Source: Antennarius striatus (Eukaryota; Chordata; Actinopteri; Lophiiformes; Antennariidae). Taken from it: a DNA stretch of 64,000 bases. The translations under genes were made by a program, and so were the position numbers. Location: NCBI RefSeq assembly GCF_040054535.1, contig NC_090789.1, positions 5,448,197-5,512,196 on the forward strand, read 5' to 3'. Below are positions 30,916-44,579 of this stretch, piece after piece (position 1 is the first letter of the stretch; each line of letters starts with the position of its first letter). The notes under the pieces are model-generated. The model was given only the letters and a program-made list of their open reading frames with translations, did no database searches and was not told the origin of the DNA.

Positions 30916-33900
30916 CTGTAGGGGTGGGAAAAAAAAGAATTTGTTGACTGGCAGGAAAAGAATTTAGCAAGTAAATAATCTGTGCAGATACCAACACACT
31001 ATCCCTGTAGCTAAACAACTCTCTAAATGTGGAATAAATAGAAACAGAATCATTAAGATGTAACATGTCTGACAGGTTGTGCTCTCCAATTTCTTTAACC
31101 CCGAGCAAAGTCAGTTGAGCTTGTCTTAAACCTTGAAAAAAAAAAATACCTCGGCGTGTGACCAGGCGTCTTGTCTTTGCCAGGAGTCTTAGGTGTGGTC
31201 ATGTTGGATCTGTTGGCAGACTGTGGGGTCTTGTGTTTGCCGGCGCTTCCTGGTGTGTTGTGGGTCCTGGCCAGGTTAGTTATGAAGTCCCTGTTCATTC
31301 CTTTGTACCGGGATGGGGTACTGCAAGTGTGGCAGGTGGCCATCTGAGATAAGGACAAGAAATAAAACACAATCGTCAATATTGCATACTTTACCTCTTT
31401 CTATATTCTTGTCAAATAGACCAAATAACAAGGATTTCCCCAAAGGCATAACTTTACCAAGAAATTCTGCAGTTGTACACAGAGTTCTTCAAAACAATTG
31501 TGACGGCTCCAAACTATCGACAAACTCGTGAACTTAGGTGCTGTTTCAGTTACATCTCGTCATATCCAGAACGTTCACAGCCGCCTGTCTTTCTCTGGGA
31601 CACGCGGGAGTCTATTTTGACATTGATCGCAGTGACAAAATGACTCTGGAGCCACAGAGAGCAGGACTAGACCTAGCAGTATTAAGCAAACAGGCTCTAA
31701 TGAGAAGTGCTTGTATGCCCTGGGCTGATGCACACCAACCCGAAGCCTCACAGGTGTCAAAACACATCTATTGCTCGCTCCCAGCTGAGGAAGAAAATTC
31801 ATGGCAGGCGATGATTCACTTAAAAGCTGAGGCTCCCGTCCAACATCCCTGAGATCTCTTACCCTTGAATGCCTGGCTGGATATTAAAATAACTGGATTA
31901 GTTTTAGCCAGAATGAAAATGTTGCCTTGTCTTATGACAGGGCTAAGTGCAGCTGTTAACATACAATTTCTCCTATTTGGGGTATGAATAGTTTTGGAGC
32001 CAACAAAAAAGGTTTTCCGTTCATCACAATGAACTTTCACAAATGAGATTTGTTCGGCACTTCAGCCTCATGTGATCGACTCTGAACAATTTCCTGGAAC
32101 AGTTTACAGAATATCTTAAATAAGGCAAAACATACATCCACTTCTACAAACCGAAGTCATCCTAGGCTCCAGCAGCCATTGACTCACATCAATAAAAAAG
32201 ATATAGTGCATGTTTTTTTTTACAGCTTTTGACCTATGCCCTTATTCAACTGCTACCCAACATTCAGAACTAAGTCAACAACAAGAAGAACTAATTACAC
32301 CAATGTGGACACAAACACATCATCCCAGTGATAAGCTGACATAAGTGCATGGAAAGCTGCAGGGACTAGCATGATCCTTTGTGAAGGAATTTAAAGCAAC
32401 TTTTAACAGACTCTTCAACAGAGAAGCCAAATACACAACCCCCTGGAGAATACTATTCTCACAGTAGCAAATGCACTAAGTGCTGTTTAGTGCCTGGTAA
32501 GGACTCTTGAACATTGCTCTTAGGTTCCAGTAACTTAAGTCCCATTAGCGACACAAGACATCCAGAGGCGCACAAGGTTAAAAATGGACCGAACAGACCA
32601 CCACTGAAGAGGTCACTGAATCTGAGCCGCGGTCTCGACCCTCCTGAATGCTGATGGGATGGAAAACTCACCGAGACGAAGGTAGCCATTTCAAGAGTTT
32701 GACAGGTGTCTGATGGAGCGCAGAGTTCCTCTCACTTTCTACGTGACTGTGTACCAAGTATGTACTCCATGAGCCTGCGTGGCCAGCTTTATACAAACCC
32801 TGACCAGCAACTCACCCACCCCTCTTTGCATAGGGGTGTGGCTCAGAGAAGGTCGGACCAATGCACTGATAACTGTTGACTAAACTGTGGGACAGCTGGT
32901 GACATGTTGAAGCACAATGGACCCGTCTATAGACATTGGAAAAAGTCGGGACATCTACATGTGGCCAATCATGGAGCGGAACAGTTGAAAGATTAGGATG
33001 CAAAAAAATATATTGTTTGTCCTAAAAACTAAATTTGGGAAAATTCTGTGCTTGGTAAAACAAATATGTCCAAGATGAAGACTTTAAATAACTAACCCAA
33101 TCAGAGCTCTTCCACAATTAGCAAAGACTAGTGATTCCCATCATTATAGAAAAGAAGTCAAAGAGAACATTGGAATGCTGTTAATGCTAACACACGTAAG
33201 GACACAGTTACTGTAAAGATGTTAAAAAATGATGAAGGACAAACTATCTAGAAGGGTTTTCTTTATGACTTAAGATGCAGTATAAAAAAATATAAGGACA
33301 GGGTTAAAGAATCCCTACTTTTATTCTAATTCTGGTTTTATAAGTGCATTTTAGAGAAACGTTGGACTGCAGCGCTGGAATTTCCTCAAGCTCTGTAGCA
33401 AATTTCTATTGTTTGCATCACTTTCCATAGAGGATTAGTGAAGCCTTACTTCACTATCCAATTAAAAAAAGTGTTTGCATATCAAAAAAAAATGGGAAAA
33501 GCTGATTTAGTAATTTCTTGCATTCACGACTAGTTGGCTTAGAAACTAATTCCCTGAATGCACAAGCCTGAAGGGTGTGAGAAAAAGGCCTTTCAATATG
33601 ACTGAAAAAGCTGAGGGGGGAAAAAAAATTACCTGCAAAATATTAATCGTGAAAGATTAAATATGGCATCTTTGTCTCCAAGTGATGATTTTCAAGCTGT
33701 ATGGAAACTGATGGGAACCAGTAACATTTGATGGAACAAATCTGGCATTGTATTCTTTAGAAATCAATAGGAATTGATATAAAACAGAAGTAACCAGGAA
33801 AAATGCACTCCCTATTCTTTTTTGAAGACAAATGGACACCAGCCTCTGGGTGAAGCGATTGAAAGATGTTGGGAAATAGAACGTCTATATTTTAAAGTCA

Positions 33901-36900
33901 AAGTCTCATTCTACAGACTCATGTTTGTTCAAAGTAATTCTTTCACCCCTTGAACACATCTGTCTGGACTTGTGACAAGAAGAGACAATAGCGAGCATCC
34001 TTTACCTCATAACGACGATGATTTAAGAGTTAATACTCACCAACAACGTGTGTACACTCCCCCTTTACATCATTCCTGTTTATGTCCGTCTATCCATATC
34101 AAAATACTGTGATCCATCACGAGGAGCGGTCTATTATTAGCTTTGATAACTTCCTACAGCCTGTTGTTTCATGCTGCAATAACCCAATTTCATCGTGTAC
34201 ATCATTCAAGTTTCACCTGATCAAATTTGAACAGGAAACTGGTGCTGTACCCAAACAAAATGATTTGTTCCTGTCATAAAGTAACATATACTGTAAGTGA
34301 TTGGGACTTTGTTTACATGCTTTCCACTAAGATTAATATTTAATGTTCGCCAAGGAGGAGGAAAAAAAACACCCTTGCAAAGCACAATTGTGGTGTTGAC
34401 CATAAGCAGACAGCTGGCTGGGGATGGATGTTTACAACTCTTGTGACCTCACGATGTTTATCCTCTTGTCCTCTAGTTACCGCTAGTGGCCCCATCATCG
34501 TTGGCTGGCCTGCAAAGGGGCCCTGATAGGACAGGAATAGAAACCTTTACCAAGCGAATGTGTTGCTGTACAAAAAAGCAGAAAGATTTATCACACCAAG
34601 ATCTCAACAAGAGGTACACCGTGCACAGCAACGCAACAATGACCACATTGTTGCTGCTGCGCAGCAAACGATGAAAACCAGACATGAAATCTCAAGTCAC
34701 GTGTACCCATCTAATTTTTTCCCCTAATCCTTTGACATGTAGTGTATGCACTTGCAGGGACACACGTGAACCCATGCCAGAGAGATTTGATTTCCTCATC
34801 TTGAGCTGATCCTGGCGGCAGACAGACCTACACGGTGGCTGGTTCAACATATGGCAAGGGTGACATTTTGGAGCTTTGGGTTAGGGGAAAGGATAAACAA
34901 CCACTTACGGATGGATCAGGGAGAGGTGGATATTAAGATTGATTGCTTTTTGCAGAAAGTTTCAATTCTGTTCTGAAAATCTAGTTTCGCCACGGGGTAA
35001 AAAGAAAAAAGGGAGAAAAGAAAGCAGGCCTTGTCATTACAATATTAAAGTAAGTATAGTGAGTGAGTACAGAATGCATAGGACACTTTCAATGCATCAC
35101 AGCTGATCTTTCATTGGATCCATCCAAAAAACAGCAGCATCTTGGGTGTTTCTGTCTGATGCGTGCTTGTGTTTTACAGGAAACACGAGCCCACATCGAC
35201 ATCCACAGTCGCACTTAACCTTGATCCCGCTCACATTCATCACCACTGTTTTGTTGTCTTGCCATCATTTACAGAGCGTGGAATGTCAGAACCTGCTGTT
35301 CATCCTGTAAATCATTTAAAAAAAAGCCTACGTGCATGTACGCCTCATTAGTCCGCTTGAATAGCTCGAATCTAAAGGCAATCAGAGCACTTCATTAATT
35401 GGCGTTACGTGTAAAGAGATAGCAGCACGATCTGTGAGACGACTCGTGAAAGTGGCAACTCTCCATGAGATTCAGATGCTTCCTTTTTGTGCCACATGTA
35501 ACCCAATACTGCAGGGGAGGGATAGAAGTTAAAACTCCTCAGAGGATTTTTATCTGATGAGCCATAACCTATTCAACACAGAAAGAGTTTTCCTGCAACT
35601 ATACAACATTTTAATTTTTAATTTAATTTAATTTAAATTAAATTCAACACAGAAAGAGTTTTCCTGCAACTGTACAACATTTGTCCAGAAACACACATCA
35701 GTCATTGGTTCAAAACTTTGCACGGTGATAAATCCATTCAGAACATGGACTGTTTATCTATTAATAGCTCCTGCTCCATAAATACCACTCTCCCTGTCTG
35801 CTGTCAGAGCTTGGCTTGGGTTGATTAATTTGACCTAAGCAGTACGATACCCCCCAAGAGGGTAGATGAGACGGGAGATGAAGGGAGCAATGGGGAGTGA
35901 CACAATTTGTTGCCTGTTCTTTTAATCAAACATAAGTCTTGATGTGTTGACTGCGTGCACATCTTTCAAAATGCCTGAGTGGACACATTCAATAGCACCG
36001 ATATCTATGTGCAGTGTGAGTGAAAGTCATTTGAAGAAGCATCAATACAACACAATAAAGCCGAAAGCTAAAGAGCGACAGGGGGATCGATTCGAGGCAA
36101 GCTGCGATGGTGCAGGAAGCCACTTAGTCACACTGTCTGGACTCAGACCGCCTGGTAAATACAGAGACACCCAATCAGAATGCAGAGCCTCTATATGCTG
36201 CCATTAGAAAAACACACCTCTTTCTCTCTTTATTTCTCTGTTGGCTGAGATAAAAATCACATATTCATTCTGCATCACACCGGTAACTCTTCCTCAAAAC
36301 AAGCCAGACTAAAAATGACAAGAACTGTGTCAACACTTCACCTTCATTTATCCATCTCCTTTTTTTTTTTTTTAGCGCCGCCAAGGAGGTTATGTTTTCA
36401 GCCATGTCTGTTTATTTTGCTGGTGTGTCAGTCAGATGTATTTTAGGTCAGGACAGACAGACCCATTAACTGTTGATGCGATTCCAGAAGAAGCAGTGGA
36501 TCAAGGACTCGTCTTTATCATCATGCTCAATCAAACATCAGGCTTGTTTAGGGTACTGGAATCTATAAGGACGGGTGCATTTTTGGTGAAAATTCATGTA
36601 AAAATCCACCAGAAATGCCTCTTGAAATGTGCCATAAAAAAACCTACAAACATGGACCGTTTTGCCCAAGTCCAGTCTTTCACATTGTTTCGAAGTTCAA
36701 AAAACATGTCTGATAAAGGTCGAATGCAAACAACACAGATAAAAACGCAAGCAGAGGTTTGGAAAATTAGAAATTAAAAGATGCTTTGAGACGGATCTGG
36801 ATTTGAATCTTCTCTGGGGAGGTTGCTAAGTAATTATAATGAGGGAATAAACGGGCACACATGCTGACAGAATAAGTTGTGATCCTAAAACAGAAATTAC

Positions 36901-38767
36901 AATTTCCAAATGTAGACACCATGTGGCAGCTTACCATTAAGCCTATGGCAGGCATCACTAAGTCCCAGAGTAAAACTTTAAATAGTGGGGAGGAAATGCA
37001 ATGAAGAGGGGATTAGAAGCTAACTGAGAGATGACATGCTGTTATGGTGCGGAGAAGACTCCGTGCGTACGCACACGGTTTTCTCATACGCATTGGTCGT
37101 CTAAGGTTTCCTGAAGATGCCAGGCGTCAAAGAAAGCTGGTGTGTACTTGCCATGACTGATGCCTTTACTGTTTATGTGTTGACGTGCTTAAAATACATC
37201 AGTCTCCACTCCAATCCCATCACACGTGAGACACGGATGAGTGTCTTTGCTTCCCAGGATGAACTGTTTGTATTTAAAAAACCCCAAGGCCACCTCCGCC
37301 GTTGCTGGCCTCTCTTCCCAAACACATCCCCCTCTTGTCATCCCATCACTTCCTACACACCCTTGAGGTGTCATAACCCTCGCTGGAGCTTTTTTCTGTT
37401 CTCTGAGCGCAAACAGGCCAAACACCCAGCCAGACATCGGTGTCTCCTGTTTCCTGTCAACTCAAACAGGCGCATTCTCCGGTGACATTACTCTGGTTTA
37501 AGATAAATATGACAAGAGTGATGTGGTGAAGAGATGGCCAAGAAAGGAAGGAAAGGATGGAAGAAAGATGGAGATTATGTAAGAGGCAGATAAATGGGTT
37601 GAGGTGAAACACAAGAGAAACGCATCAAGAGGCAGGGGATGCTGAAAGAAGAAACAGAAGAATAGGGGATGAGAGGATAAGTGGTCACTGAGGCCAACAT
37701 AAACGTCTGACAATAAATCACAAACAGAAGTTGAACTCGCGTCAACAGCAAATGGTCCTTCTAGGAAAGGGAAGGATTTTGCAGCCACTTACATTTGTCA
37801 CCTCGCTTTTTCATGCCTGGTTAATCAGTACTTTAAAAGTGAGCATAGAAATGTATTTTCAGTCAGTTTACATGTCCATCGAAAATGAGCTGTTTTCCTG
37901 ATGAACTGCCATGTAGATTCACTTTTTTGTTGTGCTAGTAATTCAATAATATGAGATTGGCAACAGATGCAGATTCACACCACAGATTCTTCATGAAATG
38001 TATGCGGCCAGCGAGAAAAGGAGGCGCTTCTTTTTTTCTTGTTTCAAAGAACTCGGCTGGGAAACATAAATCCAGGATGAAGCAAGGTGAAGAGAAGAAA
38101 GAAGGTGGAGAATGGGCTATCCTTCACTCCGTGTAAGGCCTCTGCTTTTGTGGGGGCAACAATCCAGCTTCTTTCAGTGTTCACTGCTCGATAACCTGCC
38201 CAGAATTCATAAATATACTTTACAATGGCTCCAAGACACAAGATCACAGAGCTGAAGGAAGCATATCAGGCGCAGGCATCCAACCAGAGGGAGGCACATA
38301 CATAAATCCTAAACAGAAAGCAGTGTGAAATGAAATGTAAGGGATTTTCACCCCGGAGGTAAATACTACACACAATCCCCATGTGTGCATGTGTGTGTGT
38401 GTGTGTGTGTGTTTGAGGCTACACAGCCATTGGGCACATAGGCATTGATGTAGGTCTGTGGTGTTGCCTGTTGTCAACCTTTTTCTTTAGATAGGGACAT
38501 ATTTCATCCCATTCAACACATAAATGTGCTGCAGAATCAATTTAGAAAGTGACAGATTACAGCAGTACACAGTGTGCATATCGTTTACAATGACTAGAAA
38601 TTTAATTCACATAACATGGAGGAAGAATTTATGAATGCTCGGCTTGTAGTTTCTTTGCTTTTTCGCTTGCAAAAGTGCAGAGAAAAGCAGGCAAACAGGA
38701 ACCGTGTATCTCAGCAAATACCCACACATTGTTTTGAATATATACACCTGAAAAGACCCCCCACTCA

Positions 38768-38830
<63 letters not shown>

Positions 38831-41800
38831 CATGATAATAAACTTACAGAACAACATGTCCGCTTTATTTCTCTAATAAATTCTCCACTACTTCCTGTGG
38901 ATGTCACGTGGCTGACAGTAAGAATAGCATACAGAGCCATAACACTCGAGTGCGGCACATGGGAATAAAACAATAAAATGATGAAATACAAACAAAAATC
39001 GATGACATCATGGGTAAACCATGAATGTATGATAAGAAGCTCCTTCGGAGTCAGGAATGCCACACGGAGCCTCTGAACCATGAACAACCTGGATTACAGA
39101 GACTTCAGGTTTATGACGTCATCGAACAGGTCGTCTCGACCTGAGATGAAAATGGTTGGTGCAAAGAAATTATCTTTCATTTGGATTGTTAGCTGCCATC
39201 TAATTTACTGGAAACTTTTTGTGCAACAGTTTCCTTGATAAAAGTATTGTATCAAATCAGTTTCAAGAGGATTCCCCCCATCAGAGCCTCAATCTGACTT
39301 TCAACACGACCCACTCAGGTTAGGAGAAGAGACACAAAAACGCAGCCAGATGCAAATTGTGATACCAAATGGCAAATTGTTATTCTGAATTCTATCACTT
39401 AATTCCTCCTGTTGACCCTTCTTATCTGCCTTCCACCCTCTATTTTTTTGTCTATTGTCTCTCTCACCTGTATTATTCTCCCCTCTCTTTTCCCACTTCC
39501 TCTCTCCATCTCTGTACTTCTCTCTGGCTTCAGAGTCAACAAATATATAATGGTGGATGGGTTCAGAGCGCTTTGTGCAGCGAATACCTGCATACTAAAT
39601 GAACCCAACCAGCCTGTAATGAGACAGCCACGTTTCCAGAGGAGATGTTCTTCATTAAGCTGATGTCAGACCACCCGAGACGTTCTTTGGTGGTTCTCTT
39701 TGCTGTAGGGGGGGAGGGATGGGTGGGTGGGCGGCGGGGTTTATAATATTGCCAAAAGCGCCACCATTTTCTCAACTAAATGGTCTTATCAGTAGAGTGG
39801 GTGGAGGCCAAATTAAGCTGGAGGACAGACTAAAAAGACCACCAAAATGTAGACAAAGCATTGTGTGTGAGTTTTCTTGGAGATAAGTTTAATAAGGTTA
39901 TAATTTGTGATTTATTTTGACAGGGAAATTTTTCGCCCTTTTATGGAACGAACGTTAAAACCAACTAAATGGACTGAAAGATAGTTGAGGTCAATTAGAA
40001 ACTGCTTCCTACCAAGTTATACTCCTAGATACAAGCGATATCAGCATCAAACCCCCAAAATCCACCTGAAGCCGGGTCATAAAATCCCCTGCATCAACCT
40101 ACGAGCGAAAACCCATTACAGGAATATCTCCCTGGTGTGTTGCGGCAAGGTCTGTGAGGTAGTATAGTGTTCTGTTGTCTCACCAGGACTGAGGAGGACA
40201 TCTGGAAGCGGTGTAACAGCTTCCTTTGCACCGGGGTAAGCCATCTGCCTTTGGCCTTTTTGCGCAGGATCCTCTGCACCAACAACGGCGGTCGCTTCTT
40301 GGGCAAAAGCCGCATCCGGTGATTATCGGGACGCAGCCACTGGTAGCAGTTTGGACAGAATGAGGTCTTCTGTAACATCTTGGAAGGGTTCTGCTTCGCT
40401 GGTGCTGAGAGGAGAAGACACAAAACCGATCAAAGCATATTCTGGTGTACAGGAGTGTGTCTTTCCTTTCGATGGTACACAGTTCACTGAAGTGGGAGAC
40501 GTGTTACGATGAGAAGTCTGTTGATGGTTTTCAATCCCTTTAAGCTCTCACATTAATGGGAGAGGCAAAGAGATGTCTGTAGCTGAGAAGTGTAATTGAA
40601 AGATCAATGCTGAGATCGTCAGTTGCATACAGATTCTCAGCTCATTAAAACAGCCCATATCTCCACGTTATATACTGCAAGAAAAAAACCCTACACATCC
40701 TTAACTGGATAGCACCACTGCCTATTGATGTGGTGCTGGCTGGCTTGAACTTGTGTGTGTGTGCGTGCTTGCGTGCGTGTGTTATTGTGTGTTTGATCCC
40801 ACCAGACTGTCTGCTGCAGGCAGCTGGCTGACTCAGTGTGTTTGGCTGAGGGTTTAGGGAGGTTCATCAACCTTGAAAATCAGGTGACATTGCCTTCTCT
40901 TCTGTGCAGCTGTTAAACACTCTGGAGTGTCACAGACAAACACATGTAATGAAAGCAGAACAAAAATAGTTGTTTCTTTAAGGATGTACACCTACCTTTA
41001 TCTGTCACGGTCCTCTGCCTGTTGGAAGAAAAAAGTGGAGATTTGAACAGACAGGAATGTAAGAACAGGATTCATACCAAACAACAATGATGAAATATGA
41101 TCAAGAGGTGTCACTTTATATTTACAAAACTTTATTGTCCACATTGTGGAAGTCTGCCTTTGGTTTGACCATAAAATCATGCTGCGAAAACACAGCGTCC
41201 ACAGTAATAAAGAGGAAACAACAGTAGTAACTGCAGCTTTGCCAACCGAGTCATAATAACAATATAAGAGTGTAATAAAAATGATGGAATGAAAAAGTAC
41301 AAGGACAGAATATATGTTCTATGTTGTTCAGCATAAATTTAGATTTTCTTCATGCATTGAGAGAAACTACTGATTGCACTTTAGTTTTTAAAAAATGCAT
41401 GCAAGCACTTAAACCCATCACAACATGGAAACACAAATTTGAGAAAAAAAAAAAAAAGTGCAGTGGAAAACATTCATGTGGAAAAGCAAACAGGTCTCTC
41501 CCCAACAAAATAGGGCAGCTTTCCAAATCATTTCACCAACCAAGGTCTTCCTCCCACAGGCCTGCCTCTGTGAACGCCGGGCTGGCTCTGTTACTGGAAT
41601 GCCAGCAATGAGACGCTTGTGCTAACAAAGCCGCCGCTAAGTCCTGCTAAAATTAGCCCCTGGCTTCGATTGATGAAGGGAAATATCCTGTCCGGCTGCA
41701 CGTGTGGCAGGAACAGAGGCTGTTTATGGAAGGGGGGGGGGGGGTATGTCACCTTTAATTCAGTGTTGACCTACTGGCTGCCGTTGCGGTGTCAAATCCA

Positions 41801-44500
41801 CACATTCTCAACGGCCGCATGCACGAGATGGTGCGTTATACAGCTGGATGATGTTGGCTGCTGGTGTTTGAATGGCAGGATGGGGAAAGATTTGCAACAT
41901 ATCTGTCATTACTCGTCCCACAGTCTGAGTCACCGTCCCTTGATCCCCCGCAATTTAATAATCAGATGGTGGATTAGACTGTCAGATTATATAGAGGCCC
42001 TGTCAAAACATACTGGAAATGATGACAAGCTGTTTGAGGCCGGCGTGGCGGAACGACACTCTGAGGAGGACTGATAATGACTTGCCGGCCTTGGACTTGT
42101 GAAAATCAGAAACAATTAAGCGCCCTACACACATGAAACAGTTCAGTCATCATTGCCGAGCAGCTCTGAAAACATCTGACAAGGCTGTGCACAGATCACT
42201 GGTGATGACTCACGAGGAGAGAACCTCTGGGTTTATGCTTTCTGATGCTGGGAAACTGTCGACCATAAAGAGCACTTCCACAGCTCTCATTGCATTAACA
42301 TACTTGTCATTCATCACCTTTAAAGTACACACTTAGTTGTGATGATGAACAGCGGAGGTATGGGCCCTACATGTGATCCGCTGATGGCTTACGCAGATAA
42401 TGTTGTAATGTAATCAGAGGCAGAAGCAGAAAAGAGGCCATCAGGTGCGTCCCGGTTAAGATCTCACTGGTATCTAAGGAAAACAGTATGAGAGGAGGTG
42501 AGTCAAGTCAACTATAAGGAGGTTTAAGGCAAAGAAGTTAAAGCGCACTGATGAATCAGTGACAGATGAACCGCTACAGTAGTCAAGTGATGAAAAAAAA
42601 ACAGCCGGAAACTGTTGATCAATAATTCATTTAGGTCACATTTGGCCTGCGGGGGAAGGTAATGGTGGTCTCTCTTCCACTACCGTGAACAGATATTACA
42701 TGGCTTGCTCTGAAATTTTGTACAAACATTAAAGGTCGCAGAAAAACGATTTGTTCACCTGGAATCACCAAAAAATCAAAACGCATAGGGTGCAGCTCTA
42801 TTTCGCCAATGATTGCTGTTCGATTATTCCTGACCCATTTGTATTACCACAAATAATATACTGGCCTCTGAATCAATCTATCAATCTATTATAGCATGCT
42901 ATGTTGCTAAGGCACTTGTTGCTATTTAAAAGCCATGTCATTTTGGTACCGCTTGTTCCGCAGACATTCAGCATACTTTGGTTATCTGAACATTCCATTC
43001 AGGCTCCAGTTACTGGACATACAACTGTGAGGAACTGGAAAGCATCTGTCAACGTCAGCCACAATTAAATGACATCAGCTTCTATATAAGATCAAAGACA
43101 CACAAATGATAAACACACACGCATCTTGACTTAAAGCATTTTCGGGAAATTATTTCAAGATGGCATTTGTAAAATAAAGTCGTTTTTGATTTCGTGTTTT
43201 ACTGATACAGAGGGAAACGATGCTGATATCAAATGCAACCCTGATGCGAACAGACACACAAACAAAACCCTCATCAACGGCTTGACAGAAGGTGAAGACA
43301 GCAACAGAAGGCAGGAGCAGGATCTCCAAAAATATGTACGGCGGTGTGTGTGTGTGTTCTGACATACATCCACAACACAAACACTCAAGTGACGCGTGAG
43401 GACACTGGGACCCCCCCCCCCCCCATATGAAAAGGGAAAGAAGGCAAGGTTCATTATGGCTGAAATCACCATCAACACATTCTGATTATGTCTGCAGGCT
43501 CTCTGAGTGGAGGCTGATAAGACTTAACTAATCAACTGTGTCAATCTTAACAGTAATTTTCCTCCGCATATCCGTTCTGTATTATCACCCTCTCTGAAGA
43601 TTACATTCAGCAGTCGATTAGCTCATTGCACTCCAATTGTGTCTCCTCTGCCAAGGCACTTTGGCATGAAATCAGCTCGGTCTTGCAACCATTGGCCTGA
43701 ACATTCAGATTCATGTCTTGCCTGCTGGACAGCTCGTCATTGTCAAATGTGCTCAGATTGTTGCCCACAACTGCAGATCGGAAGAATCCGGGGAGCAGAT
43801 CAATGTGCTAAAGTAGCAGAGGTCTCACTCGTACATCTGAAAGACAACCCCATGTTGAGGTTTCTCTATTTAAAACTCTGTTTTTGTTTCCGTGCTCAGT
43901 TCTGCCCGCAAATTTCCTGGCTCAGGTGAAAGTGAAAACAAGCCAGAGGATACAGGGACGTGGTTGAAAGTCAAATCAAACACAAACAAAAGACTCTATA
44001 CTTTTACACAATTCAACACCAGATACATTGTTTGGATTGTAGTCATTTTTGGGTATGTTATCAAAAAGACAATGTAATTCCTGGGGGGTTAAATGACCAC
44101 ATTCATCCACAGCTTAGATTTGAGTCAAACTTCAGAGATTAATCAAATCACTATATTATATCCTGGACTTTAAAATATCAACAAATAATTATTTGCTTTG
44201 GTAACAGGCGGTCTCATATTATTGCTACAGTACCCCAAAATGCATTTCTGGTCACATCTCAAGTGACAAATCTCCAGTGCAGCAGCAGAATATTGATTGC
44301 CATTTGATCAGTACTGCTTACATTCCCAATGTGATTTTGATTTTGACACTGCTGTACTGCAATGTCCAATGGTAGTAAATGTTGAACAAATTCAAATACA
44401 CGCAATAAACACTGACACACAATTCAGCTTTTACGCAAGTGACAAACAGCTTTTGTCCTGATTTAACAGGAAATTTATCCTCAAAAATAGCCTGTGTCAG

Positions 44501-44579
<79 letters not shown>

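Larger units (their letters stand above)
31344..40183 (-). other. c18orf21: C18orf21 intron 3 (8.8 kb)
   Basis: Mostly AT-rich unique sequence. It contains the candidate alternative promoter/exon at 32672-32793, a duplicated 41-mer (35571-35682), a degenerate interspersed repeat (36375-36700) and CA/TG tracts at 38391 and 38770. No other coding sequence was recognised. Confidence 0.7.
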
